DNA of 34,081 nt, from assembly GCA_029779995.1 (NCBI GenBank), contig JAKOZM010000036.1:1-34081 (forward strand), in the 5' to 3' direction. This document shows positions 6,805 to 15,043 of the stretch, piece by piece. Source of the DNA: Actinomycetes bacterium. Its GTDB lineage: Bacteria; Actinomycetota; Actinomycetes; S36-B12; UBA10799. The translations under genes and the position numbers were made by a program. The stretch's first letter is position 1. Every line of letters begins with the position of its first letter. Under the pieces are notes generated by a model. It ran no database searches. It had not been told where the DNA came from and saw only the letters and a list, made by a program, of their open reading frames with translations.

Positions 6805-9800
6805 TCAATGCCCGGTGGCCCACTCGGGCTTGGCCAACTGGCGCAGTTCCGCGGACATTTCGTCGTAGAACTCCAGCACCAGCCGCTTCGTCCGGAACTC
6901 CCCGAGGTCCCTCTCCTCGTACTTGCGCAGCACGGGGAACGAGTCAAGGACGTGTTCCACTTCGTCGCGCTGCAGTCCGTAGATGTGCATCATGGCTGCG
7001 TCGATCTCGGCACGCAGGATCGCGCGGCGTTCCGGGTCCCAACCGAACGGCGGGCCGTCGTAGCCCAGGGATCGGGCGTACGGCGCCATCCGATAGGAGG
7101 TGTAGGTCAGCTCGAGGACACGCGGACGCAGCCAGTCGGCGAGGGGTTCGTCGGACCATGGAGTGGTGGCGTCGAGGACGCCGGGGGAAGGGGAGGGCAA
7201 TTGCTTGAAGATGTAGTACTGGAAGTTGTTGCCGCTTAGTTTCTGCCGTGCGACGTAGTCGAAGGCGAGACTGCTTAGGGTCGCCTGAAGTAGGAACCAC
7301 CGGACGGAAGGCGAGGGGAAGGCGAGAAGAAGGGAGTCACCGTATGCGGTAACGGGCATGGCTTGGACCACGAAAGTCCTCTCGTTGCCGGAGTTCGTGA
7401 TCTTCCGCCATCCCACCAGCCAACTTGACTCGAAGCGATCGAGTGCCTTCCCCACCTCCTCCTCATCGACCCAGTACCGCGCCAGCGGCTCACACGACGG
7501 GTCGGCGTGCTGGGCATCCGTCAACCGCGGTAGCGATCCCACGTTCAACTGAGCCTGTGTCGCACCGGCGTAGGTCGAGAACCGGTCGTCGTAGTGGCTG
7601 ACCATCTTCGCCTCGTACAGCGGCAGCCAGCGCAGCTCGCCCCGGGCCCAGGCCCAGCCATCGAACTCAGCACCCAGCCCCTCCAACTCCTCGGCGGTCC
7701 TGAACAGGTGCGAGTCGCTGGCCATGTTGAAGAGCCCCTGCTTGAAGCGCAGACCCCATGGGTTGCCGTCCTCGACGCCTTCCCGGATGAGGACCGGGTG
7801 GCGCTTGTAGATCCCGATCGTGATCTCCGCGTCGCGGCGGGAGCGAAACACCGGCAGTGTTCCGGTGTTGGGGTTGAGCAGCAGCACCTCGTCGGGAGAG
7901 AGGGCGAACCGTCGCTCAGGGACATCGGCAATGTGCCGGATGACAAAGGCAAGGCGGGTCGTGGGCGAGGCGATCCCACCGGTCATGCAGCAGACGGCGA
8001 AGCGATATGCGTGGTGCACACCTGCGAAGATCCTCGCCTCGTTCTCGAAGTCGTAGAACGCTGCCAGCCGCTTGGCGCGAAGGGTGTCGGCGAAGAACGG
8101 GGCGGTGGTCGCGTCAGTGGCAAGACCCGTCGGTGCGATGAACCCGCACCGCCCCTCGAATGCGATGAGATCCCGAAACGTCTCAGCAAACAGGGAGTAC
8201 GTGTTCACCTTGCCTCGCGCTGTGAGCGGGAAACGGCCACCCCGCGCCAGGTGATTGCCGGCCTCCGTCTCTCTGAGCGCCTCTATGTACTTGCGGTGGA
8301 GCGGTGGGTCCGACTTGGCGAGGGCAGCGATCAACTTCTTCCTTGCTGACGCGTTTGCGGCCGTCGCGATCTCCGGGGCTGCCTCCGCGAAGAACTCCTT
8401 CTCCGTCATCTGCAGCGTCTCCCACGGCGGATTGCCCACCATTACCGTGAATCCACCGGACCAGCCCATCGGCGACTGTTGGCCGGTGGAGTCGAAGATG
8501 TGCGGGAACTCCAGGTGCCAGTGGAAGAAGCGGTGGCGGCTGGCCTCGGCGTGCACCAATGTCAGCGTCTCGACGGTCACGGGATCACCAGCCGACAGTT
8601 GCCTCACAGTGTCGTCGGTCACCGCCACCGCCGTGGTCTGCGCCGTCTTGGGCTGGGTGAATGCCGCACACCACGCATCGGCGGCGGTGATCGCCTGCTG
8701 CCGCTCGGGTGAGGCTTCGAAGTCGGCCAAGCGTCGGGCGGCGGTGTGCAGGTCCACCAGGCTTGCATCCGTGAGTCCTGCGGTAATCGACTGCAGCTCA
8801 GCAGCCAGCCCCCGGTTGGACGTGGGAGCAGTGACCTCCCCGAAAAGCACGTCGTGCTGTTCCCCGCGGGCAGCCTGCAGTCGCTGTCGCTTGTTGTCCT
8901 TCTTGAGCGCCGCGACGGTCTTCTTGTCGTCCCCGGTCAACGCGACGAACGCCTCGTCGGGGACCCCTGCAGCCAGCAGGGCAGGGGTTGTTCCAAGCAG
9001 TGCGTTGCCCACGCGGATGTTCGCGTCGAGGAAGGCCATCGGTTTGCCCGGTTCGACGGCCTCCAGCCACAGTGACACCTTCGCCAACTCCGCGGCCATC
9101 GGGTTGAGGTCGACCCCGTAGATACACCTCGTCACCACATCGCGCAGTGCCGCCTGCACTGCTGTCGGGGTCGGTTCTGACTCCCCCGACCGGACCGCCG
9201 CCAATCGCACCGCGATGCGCCGGGCCGCAGCGACCAGGAAGTGCCCGGAGCCGCATGCGGGGTCGCAGACGGTCACGTCGAGCAGCGCCTGCTCGTCCCG
9301 CGCCTCGTCGAGGACGGGGTCCAGAGCCTCGTCCAGCACCAAGGCGATGAGCTCCGAGGGGGTGTAGTAGGAGCCGCTGGTCTTGCGCTCATTGCCGGCG
9401 CCGGTGGTCAGCCGGAACTCCCCTGTGCCCGTGTCCAAGGACGGATGCAGTTCCAGCAGTCCCTCGTAGATTCCGCCGAGTTCCTCCGCGCCGAGGTGGG
9501 TGAAGTCCACGACCCGCTGGCCCGCCTTGTCGTGGGTGGTGGACAGCAGCCGCACGGCCGCAAGAAGGTGGCTGTTGGCCAGTTCGCAGGTGTCGGTCAC
9601 GTCCAGGGCGGTGTTCTCGAACAGTCCGCCGAGGGCGGGCAGTCCGAGTTGCGCCAGACCCTGCGTCGAGGCGAGGCCGGTGTGGACGAGACGCACTTGC
9701 TGCCACAGGTCGTGGTGGCGTCCGGCGAGTGACCGGCGGGCCAGCGCCCGTAGCCGTGCTGAGGAGTAGTAGCGGGTGTAGCGGTCGCGGGCGAGGTCGT

Positions 9801-10758
9801 CGGCCGACGGGTCGAACAGCAGCCCGCGGTCCTCGATGACGAACCAGAAGAGCAGCCGGTAGATCTGCCGCAGCAGGGACCGCTGGTAGTCCGCGGGGGT
9901 CACGTCGCCGCTGGCGAGGCGCTGCCGCAACTGCACGTTGGCTGGGTTCTGGTAGAAGCCGGTGCCGAGTACTTCGATGGCGTGTTCCACGCCGCGGCGC
10001 AGGTCTTGCAGAGCCCGGGTGCCGGTGGTGATCGCGTCGTCGCGCCAACGTTCGATCCACCTGTTGGTGACCGGGGCGTGCTCGCCGGGCAGCAGTTCCA
10101 GCCGGGACTCGTGGCACATCGTGAACAGGGCGACGAAGTCGCTGAACAGCTCCCCGTCGAACATCGCCTCAAGGTCGAACTCCACGTAAGCCTGACCGAC
10201 CAGCGCTGAGGAGTCGCGCAGCATGCGCAGAACCCGACCGTTGGACAGCAACGCCCACAGATGCTGGTCGCTGCGGTTGAGTAGTTCCTGCACCATCGCC
10301 TGCGGCGCCCGGGCCGCGCCTGGGACGCCTTCGGTGCGGCGGTCGAGGTCGATACCCCAGCCGAGCAGGTGCATGGGGATGTCGGCCCACAGGTGGCTGA
10401 CCGGGTAGCGCCGGACATCCCCGTCGTCCCCGGCCTCGATGTGCCCACCGGGGGTCGTGGGGACCCGTCCATAGCCCAGTTCGCGCAGCAGGAGCAGCAG
10501 CCACTTCTCGCGGGTGAGGCCGGTCGCGACTCCGTCGGGTTGGGTGGACAGCGACGCTCGGTAGGCGGCGTAGGCGCCGAGCAGGTAGTCCCAGGATCGG
10601 GCGGCCGCCGCGGAGATCCGCTCGCCGGACGCCAGGTGGTAGTCACCGGCGCTCATGCCCGGCAGATCCCCCGCGAGAGCGCGTCCCACCACATCCGCAG
10701 GGAGCACTCCTCCGACCACGCGCACGGTGGAGACCCCACCCATCACGGTGGGCTTCAT
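6805..10758 (-). CDS. Large Eco57I/DrmMI-like DNA methyltransferase
   Basis: This 1317-aa protein belongs to the large Eco57I-type adenine methyltransferases found in type IIG, BREX and class 1 DISARM (DrmMI) systems. Residues ~1-440 are a helical N-terminal region. SYYTPSELI (~463) leads into motif I DPACGSGHFL (~499-508). YGVDLNPMAAELAK (~547-560) is the acidic loop region. FHWHLEFPHIF (~745) and motif IV NPPW (~775-778) mark an N6-adenine (or N4-cytosine) methylase. The C-terminal ~400 residues should hold the target-recognition region. No PD-(D/E)xK nuclease is evident. The ATG overlaps the stop of the SNF2 helicase gene as ATGA and has GGAGG seven bases upstream, so the two are translationally coupled. 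It probably marks host DNA; the recognition site is unknown. Confidence 0.88.
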   Translation of the reverse strand: MKPTVMGGVSTVRVVGGVLPADVVGRALAGDLPGMSAGDYHLASGERISAAAARSWDYLLGAYAAYRASLSTQPDGVATGLTREKWLLLLLRELGYGRVPTTPGGHIEAGDDGDVRRYPVSHLWADIPMHLLGWGIDLDRRTEGVPGAARAPQAMVQELLNRSDQHLWALLSNGRVLRMLRDSSALVGQAYVEFDLEAMFDGELFSDFVALFTMCHESRLELLPGEHAPVTNRWIERWRDDAITTGTRALQDLRRGVEHAIEVLGTGFYQNPANVQLRQRLASGDVTPADYQRSLLRQIYRLLFWFVIEDRGLLFDPSADDLARDRYTRYYSSARLRALARRSLAGRHHDLWQQVRLVHTGLASTQGLAQLGLPALGGLFENTALDVTDTCELANSHLLAAVRLLSTTHDKAGQRVVDFTHLGAEELGGIYEGLLELHPSLDTGTGEFRLTTGAGNERKTSGSYYTPSELIALVLDEALDPVLDEARDEQALLDVTVCDPACGSGHFLVAAARRIAVRLAAVRSGESEPTPTAVQAALRDVVTRCIYGVDLNPMAAELAKVSLWLEAVEPGKPMAFLDANIRVGNALLGTTPALLAAGVPDEAFVALTGDDKKTVAALKKDNKRQRLQAARGEQHDVLFGEVTAPTSNRGLAAELQSITAGLTDASLVDLHTAARRLADFEASPERQQAITAADAWCAAFTQPKTAQTTAVAVTDDTVRQLSAGDPVTVETLTLVHAEASRHRFFHWHLEFPHIFDSTGQQSPMGWSGGFTVMVGNPPWETLQMTEKEFFAEAAPEIATAANASARKKLIAALAKSDPPLHRKYIEALRETEAGNHLARGGRFPLTARGKVNTYSLFAETFRDLIAFEGRCGFIAPTGLATDATTAPFFADTLRAKRLAAFYDFENEARIFAGVHHAYRFAVCCMTGGIASPTTRLAFVIRHIADVPERRFALSPDEVLLLNPNTGTLPVFRSRRDAEITIGIYKRHPVLIREGVEDGNPWGLRFKQGLFNMASDSHLFRTAEELEGLGAEFDGWAWARGELRWLPLYEAKMVSHYDDRFSTYAGATQAQLNVGSLPRLTDAQHADPSCEPLARYWVDEEEVGKALDRFESSWLVGWRKITNSGNERTFVVQAMPVTAYGDSLLLAFPSPSVRWFLLQATLSSLAFDYVARQKLSGNNFQYYIFKQLPSPSPGVLDATTPWSDEPLADWLRPRVLELTYTSYRMAPYARSLGYDGPPFGWDPERRAILRAEIDAAMMHIYGLQRDEVEHVLDSFPVLRKYEERDLGEFRTKRLVLEFYDEMSAELRQLAKPEWATGH

Positions 10759-13604
10759 GCGCTGGCCTCCGGCAGGTAGACCCAGACACCGAGCACGTCG
10801 GCGGGCAGGATCGGCTCGACGGACAGTCCCCGCAGCCGGTCGCCACTTGCCCGGCGCACCCGGCGATGTGACTCGTGGACTCCCTCAGCCGCCTGCGTGG
10901 CGAACCGGTCGAGGTGCGGCGTGAGGTCCGGCAGGTCGTCGAGGGTGCGTTGCAGTGCTTGCTCGGCCAGGGGCCCGGCCCCGATGGATGCGGCGCCGGC
11001 GGTGAAGATGCCGGCGGCGTCCTGCGCGGTCAGCCACGCCGGGTCGGTGGCACGCCCGGTGTAGGCGACGATCTCGGCCTGCTCGACCACCTGGTGGGCA
11101 GGTCCGTCGCGACCAGGCAGTGTGAGGTTCATCCGGTAGCGCAGCAACAGCACCGACGTGCGGGCGCTCACCGCTGGGGTGCGGAACACCCCTGCCCGGC
11201 GGGCCAGACGTCGGGAGAGGTCGCTGGGCAGGGCATCGGGGTCGAGTGCGGCGTCCAGGACGTAGCGGGCGATGACCTCGACATCCGGGTCGGTGCGGGC
11301 CAGCAGTGCGTGCTTCGCGGGTGCCGGGGGTTGCCGGTGGAAGGGCAGCGGCTCCCGGTGGCCGGGTGTGAGTGCTTCGGCCAGGGCGCGGGGAAGAGCG
11401 GCCGTGGAGGCGATGACGGCCGCATCGGTCGGGTTGACCGCGGAGCCAAGGGCGGTGAGCGTCGTGTAGACGAACGTCTCGATGTCCTGGCTGCCTCCGA
11501 GCGCGGCGCGCACCTCATCGACTTCGCGGGCCACCTCTTCGGGTTTGATGCCGTCCTGCGCGTACTTGGTGCGGCTCGCCTTCTCCTTGTCCGCCGCAGA
11601 GGTCCATGCCTCGTCAAGGGCTTCGCGGGCGGGTTCAGCCAGTCCGTCGAGGGTCAACTGCTCGCCGCTGTAGTCGCGGCCGCGCAGCAGAAGCCCTTCC
11701 AGCACAGCGTTCATCACATGGTCGCTGCTGTCGGGCACAGGGACGCTGACTCCGGTGGCTCTGCGGATGGCGTCGTGTTTGCGCAGCAGGATCTCCAGCA
11801 CGAGGCCGTCGATCTGGTTGTCGGTGCCGTACAAGGTGACGGCCCGCACCACGTCGCGGCTTTGCCCGAACCGGTCGACCCGGCCTTCGCGCTGTTCGTG
11901 GCGGGTGGGGTTCCAGGCGAGGTCGTAATGGACGACGGCGTCGAAGTTCTCCTGCAGATTGACGCCCTCGGACAGGCAGTCGGTCGCCACGAGCACGACG
12001 GGTCCGGGCTCGTCGGTGAGGGCGGCGATGCGGGCTACGCGTTCGGCCGGGGGCAGGGTGCCGGTGACGACCGCGCAGCGGGCCTTCTTGCCGAGGTGGG
12101 TGGCGAGGTGTTCGCCGACGTACTCGGCGGTTGGAATGTAGCGGCAGAACACGATCGGGTGGTAGCCGTCGCGTAGGAGGTCGTCCACGACGCGGAACAG
12201 CTCGGCGAGTTTGACGTCCTGCTTGGGTCCCTGCAGGGATTCTGCTGTCCGGGCGAAGGCCAGGAGTCTGCGGCGTTCCGGGGTCTGGTCCTCGTCTGCG
12301 GTGAGGGCACCGGGGGTGGTGTCGGTGCTCTCGATCGCTTCGTCGTCGGCGAGGTCCAGGACGCTGGCGCGGCCGAGCAGGTCTGCCTCGTCGGCAGTGA
12401 CGGCGGCGGCGTTGGCAGCGCGGGTGCGCAGGGTGGCGGCAGCGGCGGCGGGGCTGGATGCCAGGGATCGCAGCAGGGCCAGGGCCGACCACCAGCGGAC
12501 GCGTTGACGCACGGTCTGGCCGTCGTCATCGAGCACGCTGCTGCGGGCGTAGTCGAGCACGTCATCGAATAGGTCGCGGTAGTGCGCGTGCAGCGCATAG
12601 GGGCGCTCCTGGGATTCACGATCCCGGGGAAAAGGGGTGTCCTGGTCGAGGTAGCGGCGGATGTCGCCGCGACGGCGCTGGACGAAGTACTGGGCCAGTA
12701 GAGCGCGGTCCTGAGCCCGGTCCAGATCGATGCCGACGAGTCGGGAGTCCAGCAGTTCGAGCAGGTTGCGGAAGCCGGTGTCCTGGCCTGAGTGTGGTGT
12801 TGCGGTGACGAGCAGCAGATGCCGGTGTGGGTCGGCAGCCAGACGGCGCAGGAGTTCGTGGCGTTGCGTGCGTCCGCGGCCTGCGCCCTGACCGCTGCCG
12901 TCGGAGACTGCGGTGTGGGCCTCGTCAACGATCAGTAGGTCAGGTGCGGCGCGCACGAACTCGTCGCGGCGGACGGGGGACTTGATGAAGTCCGTGCTCA
13001 CGACGGTGATCGGGTAGCGGCCGAAGATGGTTTCGTCGAGTCCGAGCCCGCGCTGCAGCCTGGTGGCGGTACTCGGCAGGACAAGGGTGGCGTCGAGACC
13101 GAACTTGTCACGCAGTTCGTCGGCCCATTGCTCGGCCAGCGCCGGGGAGCACAGGACCGACAAGCCTCGGGCTTGTCCGGTCGCGAGGAGTTCGGCGGCG
13201 ATCAGTCCCGCTTCCACGGTCTTGCCGATACCGACGTCGTCGCTGACGAGCAGTCGCACGGTGTCCTGCCGCAGTGCCATGAGTAGCGGCACATACTGGT
13301 ACGAGCGGGGTTCGACGGCCAGAGACGCGAGGCTGCGGAACGGCCCGGCGCTGGACCGGAACCCAATGCGCAGCGCGTCGCGCAGCAATCGCGCGGAGGC
13401 GTGGTCACCGAGGTCGCGTGTGGTCGGTGCGGCGAAGGTGGCCGGCTCGACGGGTTCAAGGTCCGGGAAGATCCCCGTCTCGTCGGCGGACCCTCCGCCC
13501 ATGGGACGCAGAACCAAGAAGTCCTGAGTGCTTCCAGTCTGAACAACCCACTCGCGGTCGCGGGCACGGACCAGCGTTCCGGCAGCGTAGGTTGTCCCCG
13601 TCAT
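10755..13604 (-). CDS. DISARM DrmD-like SNF2 helicase
   Basis: This 949-aa SF2 ATPase is of the HepA/DrmD type. After an N-terminal beta-rich segment (VRARDREWVV, VLRPMGGG) come Walker A DDVGIGKT (122-129), VDEAH (226-230) and TATPHSG (~268). The second RecA lobe has IVFCRYIPTAEYV (~484-496), ATDCLSEGVNLQ and motif VI EQREGRVDRFGQ (571-582). The C-terminal ~350 residues are helical and of unknown role. In class 1 DISARM a DrmD SNF2 helicase is paired with a DrmMI methylase, matching the ATGA-coupled pair seen here. The start follows the RHH gene by 28 bases without a clear Shine-Dalgarno sequence, suggesting coupling to upstream translation. A generic RapA/HepA remodeller is the alternative, but the neighbour makes a defence role far more likely. 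Confidence 0.85.
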   Translation of the reverse strand: MTGTTYAAGTLVRARDREWVVQTGSTQDFLVLRPMGGGSADETGIFPDLEPVEPATFAAPTTRDLGDHASARLLRDALRIGFRSSAGPFRSLASLAVEPRSYQYVPLLMALRQDTVRLLVSDDVGIGKTVEAGLIAAELLATGQARGLSVLCSPALAEQWADELRDKFGLDATLVLPSTATRLQRGLGLDETIFGRYPITVVSTDFIKSPVRRDEFVRAAPDLLIVDEAHTAVSDGSGQGAGRGRTQRHELLRRLAADPHRHLLLVTATPHSGQDTGFRNLLELLDSRLVGIDLDRAQDRALLAQYFVQRRRGDIRRYLDQDTPFPRDRESQERPYALHAHYRDLFDDVLDYARSSVLDDDGQTVRQRVRWWSALALLRSLASSPAAAAATLRTRAANAAAVTADEADLLGRASVLDLADDEAIESTDTTPGALTADEDQTPERRRLLAFARTAESLQGPKQDVKLAELFRVVDDLLRDGYHPIVFCRYIPTAEYVGEHLATHLGKKARCAVVTGTLPPAERVARIAALTDEPGPVVLVATDCLSEGVNLQENFDAVVHYDLAWNPTRHEQREGRVDRFGQSRDVVRAVTLYGTDNQIDGLVLEILLRKHDAIRRATGVSVPVPDSSDHVMNAVLEGLLLRGRDYSGEQLTLDGLAEPAREALDEAWTSAADKEKASRTKYAQDGIKPEEVAREVDEVRAALGGSQDIETFVYTTLTALGSAVNPTDAAVIASTAALPRALAEALTPGHREPLPFHRQPPAPAKHALLARTDPDVEVIARYVLDAALDPDALPSDLSRRLARRAGVFRTPAVSARTSVLLLRYRMNLTLPGRDGPAHQVVEQAEIVAYTGRATDPAWLTAQDAAGIFTAGAASIGAGPLAEQALQRTLDDLPDLTPHLDRFATQAAEGVHESHRRVRRASGDRLRGLSVEPILPADVLGVWVYLPEASA

Positions 13605-13632
13605 GGGGCCATTCTGGTCGGCGGCTATCCGA

Positions 13633-13929
13633 TCAGGCGCGCTGCTGGTCCTTCGTGTCCACGCCGAAGCGACGAATCATGGCCTCCAGTTGCGGGATCA
13701 CCTGCGGCTCACGGTCGAGGGCATCTTCGAACTGGCGGATCTCGTGCGGGGTGAGACGCAGGATCAGGTCTTCGGCGAGCACGGCACGGGCGCGTTCGAG
13801 GGCAGCCCCGAGGACGAACGACGTCATGTCCTGCTGCTGCAGTTCAACAGCCCGCTTGATGGTGTCGTAGGCCTCTTCGGTGAGGCGCATGTTGATGCGC
13901 TTTGTTCGGGGGGATTCGGCAGCGGCCAT
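13633..13929 (-). CDS. DUF1778 ribbon-helix-helix protein, probable operon regulator
   Basis: This small protein of about 98 residues has an N-terminal RHH core (RINMRLTEEAYDTIKRAVE, then MTSFVLGAALERA). A DUF1778-like tail follows (LILRLTPHEIRQFEDAL). DUF1778 proteins (TacA type) usually act as antitoxins to GNAT acetyltransferase toxins and repress their own promoters. No GNAT gene is adjacent. Instead the gene is first in the RHH-SNF2-methylase operon, so a stand-alone repressor role is likely. The ATG at 13929 is chosen over in-frame starts up to 13983 because it has GGGAG about seven bases upstream. The longer form would also be translated across the operator palindrome at 13958-13982. 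Confidence 0.8.
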   Translation of the reverse strand: MAAAESPRTKRINMRLTEEAYDTIKRAVELQQQDMTSFVLGAALERARAVLAEDLILRLTPHEIRQFEDALDREPQVIPQLEAMIRRFGVDTKDQQRA

Positions 13930-13957
13930 CTCGATGCTCCCAGGTTCACTCAGCATT

Positions 13958-13982
13958 TGTGTACGTCTATAGTACGTACACA
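13958..13982. promoter_or_regulatory. Palindromic operator of the RHH-led operon
   Basis: TGTGTACGT (13958-13966) and ACGTACACA (13974-13982) form a perfect 9-bp inverted repeat with a 7-bp spacer, CTATAGT. It lies about 30 bases upstream of the RHH start, and the spacer holds a possible minus-strand -10 (TATAGA). RHH repressors bind short repeats as paired dimers, so autoregulation at this site is the natural reading. Binding itself is inferred. Confidence 0.65.
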
Positions 13983-14063
13983 CAGTCGATAGTCCCCCAT
14001 CAGCGAGGTGGCGGGAAACCGAGGCATGTCCTCGGTTGATCAGTGTGTGGCCGCAGACAAGAA

Positions 14064-14113
14064 ACGGCTCCGGTTGTGCACCGGAGCCGTCGGACCGGGG
14101 GTCATCCCCCCGG
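14064..14113 (-). terminator. Tandem hairpins, probable minus-strand terminator
   Basis: ACGGCTCCGG (14064-14073) and CCGGAGCCGT (14081-14090) make a perfect 10-bp stem with a 7-base loop. Read on the minus strand, it is followed by TTTCTTGT. A second stem, CCGGGGG-TCAT-CCCCCGG, lies beside it (about 14095-14113). On the minus strand this would stop transcripts that leave the big helicase gene, cross NYN in antisense and approach the RHH promoter. It also sits in the 5' region of the NYN gene, so a bidirectional or leader role is possible. Confidence 0.5.
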
Positions 14114-14141
14114 CGGGGTATTTACCACTGTAGCCGACAAT

Positions 14142-14777
14142 ATGGGCATGGCAGAACCCGTGCGGTTGCAGCGCTGTGCTGTGTTCATCGACGGTTTCAA
14201 CCTCTACCACGGACTGAAGGCCTCATCCGGTCGCGCACACCTGTGGCTTGATCTGGAGGGGCTGTCTCGCGACCTGCTCAAACCCGGTCAGACGCTGGTC
14301 TCCGTCATCTACTTCACGGCCATGGTGCGAGACGAACCCGCGGCTCTTCAGCGGCAAGACACTTACCTGCAGGCACTCGAAACGGCCTGCAGCAAGGTTG
14401 AGGTAGTGCGCGGCAAATTTCAGCGCAGAACTCTTCACTGCCACACGTGCCACACCAAGCGCATCTCCTACGAGGAGAAGGAAACCGACGTCAGCCTCGC
14501 TGTACGCCTTGTGGAAGGTGCCGCACGCAACGACTACGACACGGCTCTACTCATCAGCGGCGACGCGGACTTCGTGCCGGCCATCCAATCAGCACGGCGC
14601 CTCAAGCCGGACGTTCGAATCGTGGTCGTGTTTCCGCCTCAGCGGATCAGCGATGCGCTCCGACAGGCCGCAGACGCAAGTTTCGTACTCGGTCATGGGC
14701 GGATCTCTGACAATCAGTTACCTCCCATCGTCGTGAGCCCAAGAGCCAGCCTCCACCGCCCCGAACACTGGATGTGA
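14142..14777 (+). CDS. NYN (LabA/DUF88) domain RNase
   Basis: This 211-aa protein is read against its neighbours. It has the NYN/PIN-like acidic core: CAVFIDGFNLYHG near the N-terminus, KETDVSLAVRLVEGA in the middle and DTALLISGDADFVPAI near the C-terminus. Each contributes a conserved Asp of a Mg-dependent RNase site. A CHTCHTKR pair of cysteines before the second motif looks like half a zinc knuckle and is common in this family. The frame is open from 14043; I take the ATG at 14142 (MGMAEPV), with 14148 as alternative. No Shine-Dalgarno is visible. The gene lies between the helicase and the RHH operon, so it may be the RNA-cleaving effector of the system or an independent passenger. Confidence 0.8.
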   Translation: MGMAEPVRLQRCAVFIDGFNLYHGLKASSGRAHLWLDLEGLSRDLLKPGQTLVSVIYFTAMVRDEPAALQRQDTYLQALETACSKVEVVRGKFQRRTLHCHTCHTKRISYEEKETDVSLAVRLVEGAARNDYDTALLISGDADFVPAIQSARRLKPDVRIVVVFPPQRISDALRQAADASFVLGHGRISDNQLPPIVVSPRASLHRPEHWM

Positions 14778-15043
14778 TCCACTCGCTCGTTGAGAGTGCC
14801 GCGGAGCGCGCCAGGTGGTCCCGCTACCCGCGGGCGCTTGGCCCGATCCCGCCCAGCAACATCAGGGCCACCGTCGAAGCGCTGCCCAACGTCGAGGGCT
14901 GCCTGACTTCGGAGGCCTACGCCGCCGTCCGACAGCTCGTGGCCGATGACCCCCGCCCGACCGTCACCGGCCCGCCCCAAACACGCTCTCGTACCTCCGC
15001 ACAGTGGCGTCCCAGTCATCGTCGTGGCGGATGCGTACTGTGA
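14774..15043 (+). CDS. Possible small ORF coupled to the NYN gene
   Basis: A GTG at 14774 overlaps the NYN stop and opens an 89-codon frame. Between 14774 and about 14955 nearly all third codon positions are G or C, as expected for a real gene here, and the peptide looks protein-like (HSLVESAAERARW, TSEAYAAVRQLVADD). The last ~27 codons overlap the 3' end of the helicase gene on the other strand and look poor. It may be a genuine small partner of NYN, or the remains of a gene whose 3' end was replaced. I recognise no family. Confidence 0.35.
   Translation: MIHSLVESAAERARWSRYPRALGPIPPSNIRATVEALPNVEGCLTSEAYAAVRQLVADDPRPTVTGPPQTRSRTSAQWRPSHRRGGCVL

Noticed and set aside
10875..12176. Rightward open frame of 433 codons
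   Set aside because: It is antisense to the SNF2 helicase gene and shows Gly/Val-rich low-complexity composition without any motif.
6805..13604. Type I restriction or BREX system
   Set aside because: There is no HsdS/HsdR pair, and no BrxC/PglY ATPase, PglZ or BrxL. The SNF2 helicase and methylase pair fits DISARM-like organisation better.
13633..13929. Complete type II toxin-antitoxin pair
   Set aside because: The DUF1778 antitoxin is present, but no GNAT or other toxin lies beside it. NYN is on the far side of the promoter and on the other strand.
13950..14141. CRISPR array
   Set aside because: The hairpins and palindromes here are single, of different sequence and without regular spacers. 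No cas genes are in the window.
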